From Pirellulaceae bacterium (lineage in GTDB: Bacteria; Planctomycetota; Planctomycetia; Pirellulales; Pirellulaceae), in assembly GCA_020846515.1 (NCBI GenBank), contig JADLDX010000916.1:1-15068 (forward strand): a DNA stretch of 15,068 bases. Reading direction: 5' to 3'. Position numbers and translations under genes: made by a program. Positions 7,882-14,880 of the stretch are shown one piece after another (the first letter of the stretch is position 1; every line of letters starts with the position of its first letter). Under the pieces are notes generated by a model, which made no database searches, was not told the origin of the DNA, and saw only the letters and a program-made list of their open reading frames with translations.

Positions 7882-9389
7882 TCAAGTTTCGGCAAAGGTA
7901 CTTTGCCATCGCGATACAGAACGTTGTATGCACAGAAGGGAATGATGTGACCGCTGGGCAGTACGTGATGGGTGCAGCATTTCATGACGCGGCGGACATC
8001 AAAGTTGTACATGTCCAAAAATGATGTCACGGTAATGCGCAACAAGTCCCGCGCGCTGGCTTGGCCCTCCAACGCCTGGGCCAGTAGACCAAGTACGACA
8101 CTGGTCGGAGTAGCCTCGCTGGTCTCGGTTGATACTGTGGAAAGCACGGGTAAGCTGGACGCGGCCGGCGGGGCAGGGCAGCAGGTCGAGCTCAGCAGTT
8201 CGCTGGTGATCGGCGTGCAGCAACCCGACTCACCGCACGCCAAACGCGATAGCAATTGGGCAACCAATGTTTGACTGCCCGCTCGGGTGAAGCTGATGCC
8301 GTTGGCCAGCAAGTCGCGATTGGTCTGGGCGTCGACCACTTGCGACAGTGGCCACAGGCGATCAGCATGACGCGCGGCTAGCGAAATCCAATGGCAATTT
8401 GGATGCGCGCATGGCAGCGGCATAAAGTCCTCGGGCGTAAACTCGCTCCCCGGCGCAGCGCACAGGCTGTCGATCACATCCGGGAAAGTAATGCGCTGCT
8501 CAAGCTCTTCGGGCAACACATGCCGACCACTGTATGTGGCTGGTTGAAAACTCAGTCCAGTAATAAACGGCCGCGTGCGCGCGAACTCCAGCAATCGCGC
8601 TGGCGCGGAGGGATTCACGCCGCCTTGTAAGGTGGCCACCAAGGTCACGTTCAAGCCCGCCTGCTCGAGTCTCTCCAGGGCTTGCAGCTTCTTCTCGAGC
8701 AAGCCTGCCTGTCCGCGCAGTCGCGTGAGCACTTCATCGTCTAAATCATCTAACTGAAAATAGACTTCGACACGCTCGCGGCGCGCGGCCAGCACGTCGA
8801 CCAGCCCTTGATCGTTGGCCAGGCGTATGCCATTGGTGTTGACCATCACATAATCGATTGGCTGGGAGAGGGCATAGTCGAGTATCTCGACAAACTCCGG
8901 ATGAATCGTCGGTTCACCGCCCGATAACTGGGCCACCTCGGCGCGACCTTCGGCAGCGACCAAACGGTCAATCGCGTTCTTTACTTCAGCGAACGATTTG
9001 TGCTTCTGCCCCGGGGCACTGGCGGCGTAGCACATGGGGCAAGTCAAATTGCAACTGTCGGTAATCTCGATGACACCGATGCAGGTGTGCTGCTCATGCT
9101 CTTCACACAGACCGCAATCGAACGGACAGCCTTTATCACTTTGGACAAAGGTCTGCTTGGGCAGTTTGGCTGGCAAACTGGTGGCAGTCAGATCGTATCG
9201 TGAGACATCGCTGCAAATAAAATCCTCACGCTCACCATGCTCGGGGCAACGTTTGCGAAAATAGACGCGACCAGCCCGCGAGACGATTTTGGCTGGTACC
9301 AAAGCGCGACACTCGGGACAGAGACTTTGGGTCAGTCCCAGGAAGGTGTAATCGCGATGCCTGGTGGCCAGGTTCAGTGGTGTATTCAT
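7878..9389 (-). CDS. Radical SAM enzyme, tetraether lipid synthase (Tes)/MJ0619-like
   Basis: A 503-residue cytoplasmic iron-sulfur protein; residue numbers here count from one codon upstream (the TTG at 9392-9390). An N-terminal rubredoxin- or zinc-ribbon-like site has CPEC (25-28) and CPEHG (49-53). The signature KGCPFDCGLCEEHEQHTC (87-104) supplies auxiliary-cluster cysteines. The radical SAM motif is C114-x3-C118-x2-C121 (CNLTCPMC), and SGGEP (157-161) binds SAM. Late cysteines are PLPCAHPNC (326-333) and MKCCTHHVLPSG...IPFC (470-487). This layout matches, from memory, the archaeal MJ0619/Tes group, which was first linked to methanopterin methylation and later shown to join lipid chains. 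Substrate here is unknown: lipid-chain coupling and C1-cofactor methylation are the main options. I preferred ATG 9389 because AAGGCGAG stands 7 bases before it. The gene follows a small membrane protein gene by 25 bases. A Cys/Ser/Thr/Pro-rich insertion (about 386-430) is unusual. Confidence 0.85.
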   Translation of the reverse strand: MNTPLNLATRHRDYTFLGLTQSLCPECRALVPAKIVSRAGRVYFRKRCPEHGEREDFICSDVSRYDLTATSLPAKLPKQTFVQSDKGCPFDCGLCEEHEQHTCIGVIEITDSCNLTCPMCYAASAPGQKHKSFAEVKNAIDRLVAAEGRAEVAQLSGGEPTIHPEFVEILDYALSQPIDYVMVNTNGIRLANDQGLVDVLAARRERVEVYFQLDDLDDEVLTRLRGQAGLLEKKLQALERLEQAGLNVTLVATLQGGVNPSAPARLLEFARTRPFITGLSFQPATYSGRHVLPEELEQRITFPDVIDSLCAAPGSEFTPEDFMPLPCAHPNCHWISLAARHADRLWPLSQVVDAQTNRDLLANGISFTRAGSQTLVAQLLSRLACGESGCCTPITSELLSSTCCPAPPAASSLPVLSTVSTETSEATPTSVVLGLLAQALEGQASARDLLRITVTSFLDMYNFDVRRVMKCCTHHVLPSGHIIPFCAYNVLYRDGKVPLPKLD

Positions 9390-9396
9390 CAAGCAT

Positions 9397-9404
9397 CTCG
9401 CCTT
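9397..9404 (-). promoter_or_regulatory. Shine-Dalgarno sequence of the radical SAM gene
   Basis: On the minus strand AAGGCGAG ends 7 bases before the ATG at 9389. It decides between this ATG and the TTG codon directly upstream of it. It is the clearest ribosome-binding site in the window and contrasts with the plus-strand genes, most of which lack one. Confidence 0.6.
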
Positions 9405-9414
9405 AGAAATAAAA

Positions 9415-9885
9415 TTACGACTTGGCCCAGTGCACGGACTGACGCAACATCAGCAAAAACATCCCGATCGTTCCAAAGACGCACACCAGTAGCCATACCA
9501 GGGCGTTGGGCGACGACATATTGGACAAACGGAATATCGCTCGAAAGCAGCCCACCGCGACCCCAATCGCACTCAACTGCAGGACCAGGCACACAAAAGT
9601 AGATGTGACCAAAAGGAAGTTGGCTGGTAAAGGTGGCAAACCAGCGCGGGCGCGCGCCGAATAGACCAGGCACACACGCAAAATACCCGCCAGGAGCGGG
9701 AACATCAGCAGCAAGAGCAGATTATGAATCACAACCGCAGCCAACATCAAGCACAAGATACTGGCCGCCGCTATGCCCCAAAAGCTGGCATCGGGAACGG
9801 GCAGCGTATCGCGCAGGCGGGCTCGCTGCATCTCCGTCAATTCGGCGATCGGCTGCTCGGAAGGTGGTTGGTATGGATTGGTCAT
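9415..9885 (-). CDS. Small four-helix membrane protein with NPYQPP N-terminus
   Basis: A 156-residue protein that I cannot assign to a named family. It begins MTNPYQPPSEQP; an NPY.pP tag at the extreme N-terminus is, from memory, common on small planctomycete membrane proteins. A charged segment follows (TEMQRARLRDTL, about 17-28), then hydrophobic segments at about 35-54, 56-75, 89-118 and 127-147, and a short polar tail. No catalytic motif or conserved Cys pair is visible, and no cleavable signal peptide. The ATG at 9885 gives the tag in place, with no clear Shine-Dalgarno. The radical SAM gene begins 25 bases after its stop on the same strand, so the two are probably co-transcribed. A membrane-anchoring or partner role for the enzyme is conceivable but only inferred from position. 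Confidence 0.75.
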   Translation of the reverse strand: MTNPYQPPSEQPIAELTEMQRARLRDTLPVPDASFWGIAAASILCLMLAAVVIHNLLLLLMFPLLAGILRVCLVYSARARAGLPPLPANFLLVTSTFVCLVLQLSAIGVAVGCFRAIFRLSNMSSPNALVWLLVCVFGTIGMFLLMLRQSVHWAKS

Positions 9886-9910
9886 GGGTTGAACGCTTGA
9901 CGGCCCAGGT

Positions 9911-9928
9911 AAACACAGGAAACACAGG
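9911..9928. repeat. Tandem 9-mer (AAACACAGG x2) in divergent intergenic region
   Basis: Two head-to-tail copies of AAACACAGG are followed by TTAAGTTAAG (9931-9940) and a short GGGC-TCT-GCCC hairpin (9950-9960). All lie in the 113-base gap between the divergent membrane-protein and NYN genes. The repeats could be a regulator-binding site, but nothing here identifies one. They may equally be chance low complexity. Confidence 0.35.
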
Positions 9929-9984
9929 CGTTAAGTTAAGTCACACGCAGGGCTCTGCCCCACGTAAAATGCAGCGACATACCC

Positions 9985-9990
9985 TATACT
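9985..9990 (+). promoter_or_regulatory. -10 box (TATACT) before NYN ribonuclease gene
   Basis: TATACT ends 8 bases before the ATG at 9999, so the expected transcription start coincides with the first codon within a base or two. No Shine-Dalgarno and no recognisable -35 are present. This is the same layout as before the MoxR gene. Confidence 0.5.
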
Positions 9991-9998
9991 GTACCTGT

Positions 9999-10535
9999 AT
10001 GTCTATTGTCTTGCTTATCGATGGCTACAACTTATTGCACGCGACGGGTGCGGTTGGCGTTTCTCGCGGACCAGGCGGATTGGCACGAGCTCGAGACCGA
10101 ATGCTGGCCCAAATTGCCGCTGGACTGACGGAATCCCAACGTTTGCTCACTCAAATCGTGTTTGATGCCAAACGTCGTGACAGTCAAAACAATGAATCCA
10201 TCGTGCGCGGTATGACGGTGACCTACGCCGTTGGCTTTGATGAAGCCGACGATCTTCTAGAAGATATCATTCGTCATCATGGCAAACCGCAAGCACTAAC
10301 CGTGGTCTCCAGCGATCTGCGTGTGCAACGCTGCGCCAAAGCCCGCAAAGCCAACGTGGTTGGCTGCGATCAATGGTTGATGCAACTGATGGATGGCAAA
10401 CCTGTCCAGTCATCCATTGCACAAGCTCAACGGCCAACAGAACCCAAAGAACTTGATCCGTCCGAACGTACCGATGCGGACCTCAAGTTATCGGCGGAAG
10501 AAGTCGACAAGTGGCTGCGTGAGTTCGGTTTGTAA
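9999..10535 (+). CDS. NYN-domain ribonuclease, YacP/Rae1 family
   Basis: A 178-residue PIN-like (NYN) protein related to Bacillus YacP/Rae1, an endonuclease that cuts mRNA in the ribosomal A site. The N-terminus MSIVLLIDGYNLLH places the first acidic residue at D8 with N11. Further acidic positions are D56 (VFDAKRRDS), the D81-E-A-D-D85 cluster, SSD (104-106) and D124 in GCDQWL. These are the expected metal-binding set of a PIN-like fold. The length matches the family (about 170-180). A C-terminal acidic tail (EPKELDPSERTDADLKL, then EEVDKWLREFGL) ends the protein. ATG 9999 is chosen because the fold begins there and a TATACT box lies just upstream. The earlier in-frame ATG at 9969 adds MQRHTLYCTC, with no known counterpart. 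The gene is convergent with the photolyase, with only 12 bases between the stops. Confidence 0.9.
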   Translation: MSIVLLIDGYNLLHATGAVGVSRGPGGLARARDRMLAQIAAGLTESQRLLTQIVFDAKRRDSQNNESIVRGMTVTYAVGFDEADDLLEDIIRHHGKPQALTVVSSDLRVQRCAKARKANVVGCDQWLMQLMDGKPVQSSIAQAQRPTEPKELDPSERTDADLKLSAEEVDKWLREFGL

Positions 10536-10547
10536 GCCCGCGCTTCG

Positions 10548-12026
10548 TCAAACACTCCACTGCTTCAAATACTCTTTCAGCTTGACTTTCCGGGCTGTAT
10601 TTTCGCTGGTCATATAACGCACTTTACCGAAGATGGGACGTTCGGGGCCCCAGGCGCGATCGTAGCGGCCTAAGACCCAGAAGATACCGCTGTAAGAATT
10701 GGGATCGCGGCCGTCGAGGGCGAACTTGTTGTTTAACTCCAACATGACCTCCAGCGCATCTTCGGCACACTCCGTCCACTCCAGTATTTTTTTGCCCCAC
10801 ATCATTCGCAGGTAATTGTGGATCCGACCCTCATGCACCAGTTGCATCTGCGCCGCATTCCACAAGCGATCGGAAGTGCGGCCTTGCTCCAACTGCGAAT
10901 ACTCATAAATGTGTGGTCGTGGATCATCGCGATGATCGGCCAGCGTCTGGCGAGCCCACGCCGGCAATGATTCATACCGATCATAATTCGGTTCGCGTTG
11001 ACACATGTTGAAACCAATTTCACGCCATGTGCATAACTGGTCCAAAAACGCCTCAGCCGCTGGGCCGACATTCCAGAAACCTTCCATGCTCCCGTTGGGC
11101 TTGGACAAACGTTCTGGATTCCAGCGGCACGCCTGCATCAACGTCCAGAAAACCTGGTGAGCGGATATATGTCCAAAGTGCATGTGGGCTGATAGCTGAC
11201 TGGTAGCCTTCAGGTCGGGATGATTGCGGTCTTCATTGTATCGATCTAATAGTTGATTGATAAAGTATTTCAGTTGCGACCGGGCTGTGCGGCTGCCACC
11301 ACGCGCGGGAGCCGGGGCGACGCTGTGGTCGATCGCCAGTTTCGATAGGCCACCATCGGACAAGAGTTTGTCCAAATCCGCTCGCGGCCAACGCCCGGTG
11401 ATCTCGCGAGGCAACTCTTTCAGCGGCGGAATGCCGGCCACACTGCGCGCCAACAGCGGGTTCTCCTCCGGTGCCTGATCCAGCAGCGCGGGCAGCGTCT
11501 TCTGCATGGCTCGCCGATAGGAGTGCGCGACCGTAAAGGTCCGATCCCAGACCGACAGGGGTACCAGGCAGTTGCTGTCGACCACCTCCAGTTGGCAAGG
11601 CAACGTCCGTGATACGGCTTTGATCATGTGCGGATGAAAGAAGCACGGATAGTCATCGGTCACCACCAGACAGGCTGGCCGGGCCAGCGCTTCCAGCAGA
11701 CCGCTACCTTCGCCAGGCTTGGGTTCGACGTAAGCGTAATAGTGCGCGACCGTATTGGCGAAGTCGAGCGAGTTGTCTTGCATGCCTTCGATGACAAAAC
11801 GGTGCATGCGATCGCTGGCCCAACGATAACGTATACGCAAGGCTTCCAGCACAATCAACGGTTTGCCCAGTTGCCGGGACCAATCGCGTGCCCGCTGCAA
11901 CGCAAAGTTTGAATGCTGACGGCGAAAGGCGGTCATCCAGTAAACCACCCATTGCCCATCTTCACGCAGCGGTACCGCATTGGCCGTGCGCACACGATTG
12001 TTCCAATGGGCGGCAGATGTATGCAT
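10548..12026 (-). CDS. phr: Class II deoxyribodipyrimidine (CPD) photolyase
   Basis: A 492-residue flavoprotein that uses light to split cyclobutane pyrimidine dimers. The antenna-type N-terminal domain holds WVVYWMTAFRRQHSNFAL (26-43). The C-terminal FAD domain shows SAHMHFGHISAHQV (279-292), LWNAAQMQLVHEGRIHNYLRMMWGKKILEW (388-417), LDGRDPNSY (437-445) and AWGPERPIFGKVRYM (458-472), all class II signatures. Class II enzymes are usually 450-480 residues, so the gene is complete. Two places differ from what I recall of canonical members: RREL.(E/D)NFC reads TWREIGFNMC (333-342), and GVHDRAW reads GRYDRAW (453-459). ATG 12026 has only a weak purine tract (AAAAAGAG) 8 bases upstream. The gene diverges from the prepilin-peptidase-like gene and converges with the NYN gene. 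Cryptochrome-like signalling is a less likely alternative. Confidence 0.92.
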   Translation of the reverse strand: MHTSAAHWNNRVRTANAVPLREDGQWVVYWMTAFRRQHSNFALQRARDWSRQLGKPLIVLEALRIRYRWASDRMHRFVIEGMQDNSLDFANTVAHYYAYVEPKPGEGSGLLEALARPACLVVTDDYPCFFHPHMIKAVSRTLPCQLEVVDSNCLVPLSVWDRTFTVAHSYRRAMQKTLPALLDQAPEENPLLARSVAGIPPLKELPREITGRWPRADLDKLLSDGGLSKLAIDHSVAPAPARGGSRTARSQLKYFINQLLDRYNEDRNHPDLKATSQLSAHMHFGHISAHQVFWTLMQACRWNPERLSKPNGSMEGFWNVGPAAEAFLDQLCTWREIGFNMCQREPNYDRYESLPAWARQTLADHRDDPRPHIYEYSQLEQGRTSDRLWNAAQMQLVHEGRIHNYLRMMWGKKILEWTECAEDALEVMLELNNKFALDGRDPNSYSGIFWVLGRYDRAWGPERPIFGKVRYMTSENTARKVKLKEYLKQWSV

Positions 12027-12143
12027 GAGATCGCTCTTTTTCCAAGATAATGACTCAGCGATTGCGGGCTCGTGCGGAGCACTGACCAGGATCTTGCCCG
12101 AGGTTTCCCCGCATCAGCCGATCGCCAGAGGGCTGGATGCAGT

Positions 12144-12149
12144 TATACT
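12144..12149 (+). promoter_or_regulatory. -10 box (TATACT) before prepilin-peptidase-like gene
   Basis: TATACT in the 169-base divergent gap, 46 bases before the ATG at 12196, would give a leader of about 40 bases. A TTGACA at 12163-12168 lies downstream of it and has no good -10 at 16-18 bases, so TATACT is the better candidate. The rest of the gap shows no other convincing signal. Confidence 0.4.
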
Positions 12150-12195
12150 ATTAATCAACTTTTTGACACCCTAGCCATCTTGTCTGCATTCATAC

Positions 12196-13371
12196 ATGCC
12201 GCGTCGTCGTCGCTTTCGCCCGAACTACCCGTTTCTGTGGGCGATCGCCATCTTTGTGGGAGTGATCATCGCCTACATCGGTTTGGGGTTACTCAGCGCT
12301 AATATGGCTCCGAGGCGTATGGGCATGCCTCGCGGGTTGTTCTTGCCGCTGGTGGCACGTTGCTTGGATGCCACGTTGGCCGTTTGGTTTTTCTCTGTAG
12401 GTGCATCGATCGGTAGCTTTCTGAATGTGGTGGCCTATCGGTTGCCATTGGGCAAGACCTTGGGTGGTCATTCGGCTTGCCCGTTCTGTGCCACGCCCAT
12501 CGCGTCTACGGACAATGTGCCGGTTTTGGCTTGGTTGAGACTGCGTGGACGATGTCGCACTTGCCGGTTGCCAATCTCGATTCAGTATCCGCTGGTCGAA
12601 TTGGCAGTAGGTTTAGTCTTTTTGGCGATCTACTTTCTTGAATTCGGAATCGCTGGTAGTAATTTGCCTGGCTCCGCGGCGGCGCCGGTGGGGATTGGCT
12701 TGATCTGGATGTCGGTAACGCAAGTGCTGGCCGTTCGCGTCTTAATGTACTTGTTTTTATTAAGCGGTCTGATTGCAGCAGCCCTGATGATCGTCCGCGC
12801 TAGTCGACCACCGCTCAGTTTGTTTGGTTGGGTAGCTGCCGTTTTGATCGCGGGTCAATTGATTTGGACGGATGCGGTCATTGTGCCTTGGTGGGGCCTG
12901 AAAACCGTTGGCTTAAAGGCCGTCGCGGTCACACAGCCGCTGACTCATCTGGACGTTGTCCTGACGCTATTGAGCGGTTTGACCGGCGGCCTGGTGGTCA
13001 GCCTGCTGACATTCCCCTTCCTCCATCGCCTGACTAACCGCATACCTTGGATGGGGGTAACCGCTTGTGCAGGTCTGTTGCTGGGGTGGCAGGCGTTGCC
13101 ACTGCTGGTCAGTTTGATTCTAGTGGTCACTTGGCTGGGCAGATTCAGCCTGTGCGCCATCTTCGGCCAATTGGTCGACGAGCGTGCTTTGGGCGACCCG
13201 GTGACTTGGAGCTGGCTGGGCCTAGTGCTGTTTCGGGCGACCTGGAAAGCCAGTGATACTTTGCAACGCAGCATCGAGTTGACGCCCTCATGGAGTGTTA
13301 CCCTATTGCCTTTGGCAGTTGCCATTCTGCTGGCCTGGTTGAACGCAGTCACTTGCAGAATAAGGGATTAG
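12196..13371 (+). CDS. Prepilin-peptidase-like membrane protein, catalytic aspartates apparently lost
   Basis: A 391-residue polytopic protein of the type IV prepilin peptidase (A24) family. An extra N-terminal helix (about 12-34) comes first. The methyltransferase-type N-terminal domain follows: GSFLNVVAYRLPLG (73-86), two CxxC pairs (C95/C98 and C120/C123) for zinc, and ISIQYPLVELAVG (127-139). The peptidase domain should then carry an Asp in LALID-like context and a GxGD motif. By eye, the first place reads AALMIVRASRPPLS (195-208), with V200 where Asp is expected. The second reads WMGVTACAGLLLGWQALP (285-302), where LGWQALP aligns but GxGD is missing. It is therefore probably not an active aspartyl peptidase. 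Later Asp residues (D226, D253, D328, D334) do not sit in the motifs. No pilin genes are nearby. The ATG has no Shine-Dalgarno and a TATACT box stands 46 bases upstream. Confidence 0.8.
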   Translation: MPRRRRFRPNYPFLWAIAIFVGVIIAYIGLGLLSANMAPRRMGMPRGLFLPLVARCLDATLAVWFFSVGASIGSFLNVVAYRLPLGKTLGGHSACPFCATPIASTDNVPVLAWLRLRGRCRTCRLPISIQYPLVELAVGLVFLAIYFLEFGIAGSNLPGSAAAPVGIGLIWMSVTQVLAVRVLMYLFLLSGLIAAALMIVRASRPPLSLFGWVAAVLIAGQLIWTDAVIVPWWGLKTVGLKAVAVTQPLTHLDVVLTLLSGLTGGLVVSLLTFPFLHRLTNRIPWMGVTACAGLLLGWQALPLLVSLILVVTWLGRFSLCAIFGQLVDERALGDPVTWSWLGLVLFRATWKASDTLQRSIELTPSWSVTLLPLAVAILLAWLNAVTCRIRD

Positions 13372-13481
13372 ATGCTCCGCCCGTATCCTCAACACAGCCG
13401 ATCCCTGACAAGCTACAATGGGGCGGCGCTAGCGGTTAAATATGTTGGAATGCGAATGAACGCAAACCGAACCGCACTTTC

Positions 13482-13487
13482 TATACT
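13482..13487 (+). promoter_or_regulatory. -10 box (TATACT) before CNNM/CorC gene
   Basis: TATACT ends 17 bases before the ATG at 13505, which would leave a leader of only about 10 bases, too short for a normal Shine-Dalgarno. None is visible, and there is no clear -35. The remaining 133-base gap also holds a TACAAT (13414-13419), a weaker alternative. Confidence 0.4.
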
Positions 13488-13504
13488 TTCACCTCTGAAC
13501 ATCA

Positions 13505-14818
13505 ATGTCCGATTGGTCTTCGCTGATTAGAATCCTTGTGGCTCTTTTGTTGGTCATAGTTAACGGATTCTTTGTGGCGGCGGAGTTCTCGCTGGTCAAG
13601 ATTCGTATTAGTCGCATCGAGCAGCTGGTAATTGCCCGCCGCTTGTTCGCCAAGACGGCTCGTTGGTTAGCAGAACGCCTGGAAAAAGCCCTTTCGGCTT
13701 GCCAGCTGGGCATCACCATGGCTTCCCTGGCCCTGGGCTATGTGGGTGAACCTGCCTTTGAGCATTTATTGACACCGGTGCTCCATGGATTGGGTATTGA
13801 TTCGCCGACGGCCGTCCATGCGATAGCCTTTATCGTATCTTTTACGGTGATCACATCGTTGCACTTGGTGGTGGGTGAGCAAGCGCCCAAGATATTTGCC
13901 ATCCGCCAGCCAGAAGTGCTGCTGCTGTGGTGCGCAGTACCCCTGAAGCTTTTTTACTTGTGTACTTATCCGCTAATGACCGCCTTGAGTGCCACAACAA
14001 ATTTGCTGTTGCGATCAATTGGTCTGGGTGATTCTGGGGAGCAGGATATTCCCTATACGGAACAAGAAATACGTGCCTTGCTCCGTGAAGCTCACATTCA
14101 TGGCAATTTGACTCGGTCTGAGCATCGATTGATTGATGCCGTGTTCGAGTTTGATGATATGGTTTGTCGGCGTATCATGGTGCCGCGTGGTGAGATTGAC
14201 TTTATTGACATCAACGAGAACGTCGCCGAAAACTTCGACATGATGCGCCGCACCAAGCATACGCGTTATCCGGTATGCGATGGCTCGTTGGACGAAGTGT
14301 TGGGCGTGCTGCATGTGAAGGACCTGGTTGGCCGTGAGACCAAGGCCGACTTTGATTTTCGCAGCATTATGCGGCCACCCAAAAAAGTGCCTGAGAATAT
14401 GCCGATCAGCAAATTATTGCGGCATTTTCAGGGCACGCATCAGTTGCTGGCCTTCGTCATTGACGAATATGGGACGATCATCGGTGTGGTCACGCTAGAG
14501 AATGTGCTGGAAGAGATCATCGGCGATGTGGCCGACGAGTTCGATATCGAAGATCCAGAGATCGTGCCAGATGGTCCCGAGGCTTACATTATTCAAGGCA
14601 GTGCAGCGGTGGCTGACGTCGAAAGCCAGTTGCAACTCTCTTTTGGCGACGCCGACGTTGATACCATGGGCGGCCTCTTGATGGATGTGGCCGAACGTAT
14701 TCTCTCTGCCGGTGACGTCATCGACCTGGGAATCGCAGAAGCCAAAGTTCTGGCCGTAGGTGATGATCGCGTCACCAAGCTGCGTCTAAAAATTACACGC
14801 CCAGCTGATGACGCGTGA
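13505..14818 (+). CDS. CNNM/CorC-type membrane protein with CBS pair
   Basis: A 437-residue member of the hemolysin C / CorC / CNNM family, linked to magnesium (and cobalt) efflux and resistance; bacterial MpfA is the best-studied relative. The N-terminal CNNM (DUF21) membrane domain has hydrophobic helices at about 7-27, 60-80, 103-125 and 137-165. It includes FFVAAEFSLVK (22-32) and the conserved VVGEQAPK (122-129). A cytoplasmic pair of CBS domains follows (about 223-280 with RRIMVPRGEIDFI; about 288-345 with HQLLAFVIDEYGTIIGVVTLENVLEEIIGD), the likely nucleotide-sensing module. The C-terminal CorC_HlyC domain (about 357-432) has the typical GLLMDVAERIL segment. The length and domain order are complete. 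It stands alone behind its own promoter-like box. The name hemolysin is historical; no toxin role is implied. Confidence 0.93.
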   Translation: MSDWSSLIRILVALLLVIVNGFFVAAEFSLVKIRISRIEQLVIARRLFAKTARWLAERLEKALSACQLGITMASLALGYVGEPAFEHLLTPVLHGLGIDSPTAVHAIAFIVSFTVITSLHLVVGEQAPKIFAIRQPEVLLLWCAVPLKLFYLCTYPLMTALSATTNLLLRSIGLGDSGEQDIPYTEQEIRALLREAHIHGNLTRSEHRLIDAVFEFDDMVCRRIMVPRGEIDFIDINENVAENFDMMRRTKHTRYPVCDGSLDEVLGVLHVKDLVGRETKADFDFRSIMRPPKKVPENMPISKLLRHFQGTHQLLAFVIDEYGTIIGVVTLENVLEEIIGDVADEFDIEDPEIVPDGPEAYIIQGSAAVADVESQLQLSFGDADVDTMGGLLMDVAERILSAGDVIDLGIAEAKVLAVGDDRVTKLRLKITRPADDA

Positions 14819-14880
14819 ACTTAAAGCGGAATCGGCGCGAGTCGTCCGGTTACTTGGCTTTTCTCAATGAAGGGCGTTTT

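Noticed and set aside
9390..9392. TTG as start codon of the radical SAM gene
   Set aside because: The ATG immediately following has an AAGGCGAG sequence 7 bases upstream, a better spacing.
9950..9960. GGGC-TCT-GCCC hairpin as a terminator
   Set aside because: The stem is only 4 bp, there is no T tract, and it sits upstream of both divergent genes rather than after one.
9633..9998. Upstream extension of the NYN ribonuclease frame
   Set aside because: It runs antisense through the small membrane protein gene and has low-complexity composition; the fold starts at MSIVLLIDGYN.
12163..12168. TTGACA as a -35 box for the prepilin-peptidase-like gene
   Set aside because: No acceptable -10 hexamer lies 16-18 bases downstream; TATACT is upstream of it.
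13442..13530. Tiny frames before the CNNM gene (MLECE; a 24-codon frame from 13456)
   Set aside because: They start upstream of the proposed -10 box at 13482, and the second overlaps the real gene in another frame; no evidence of translation.
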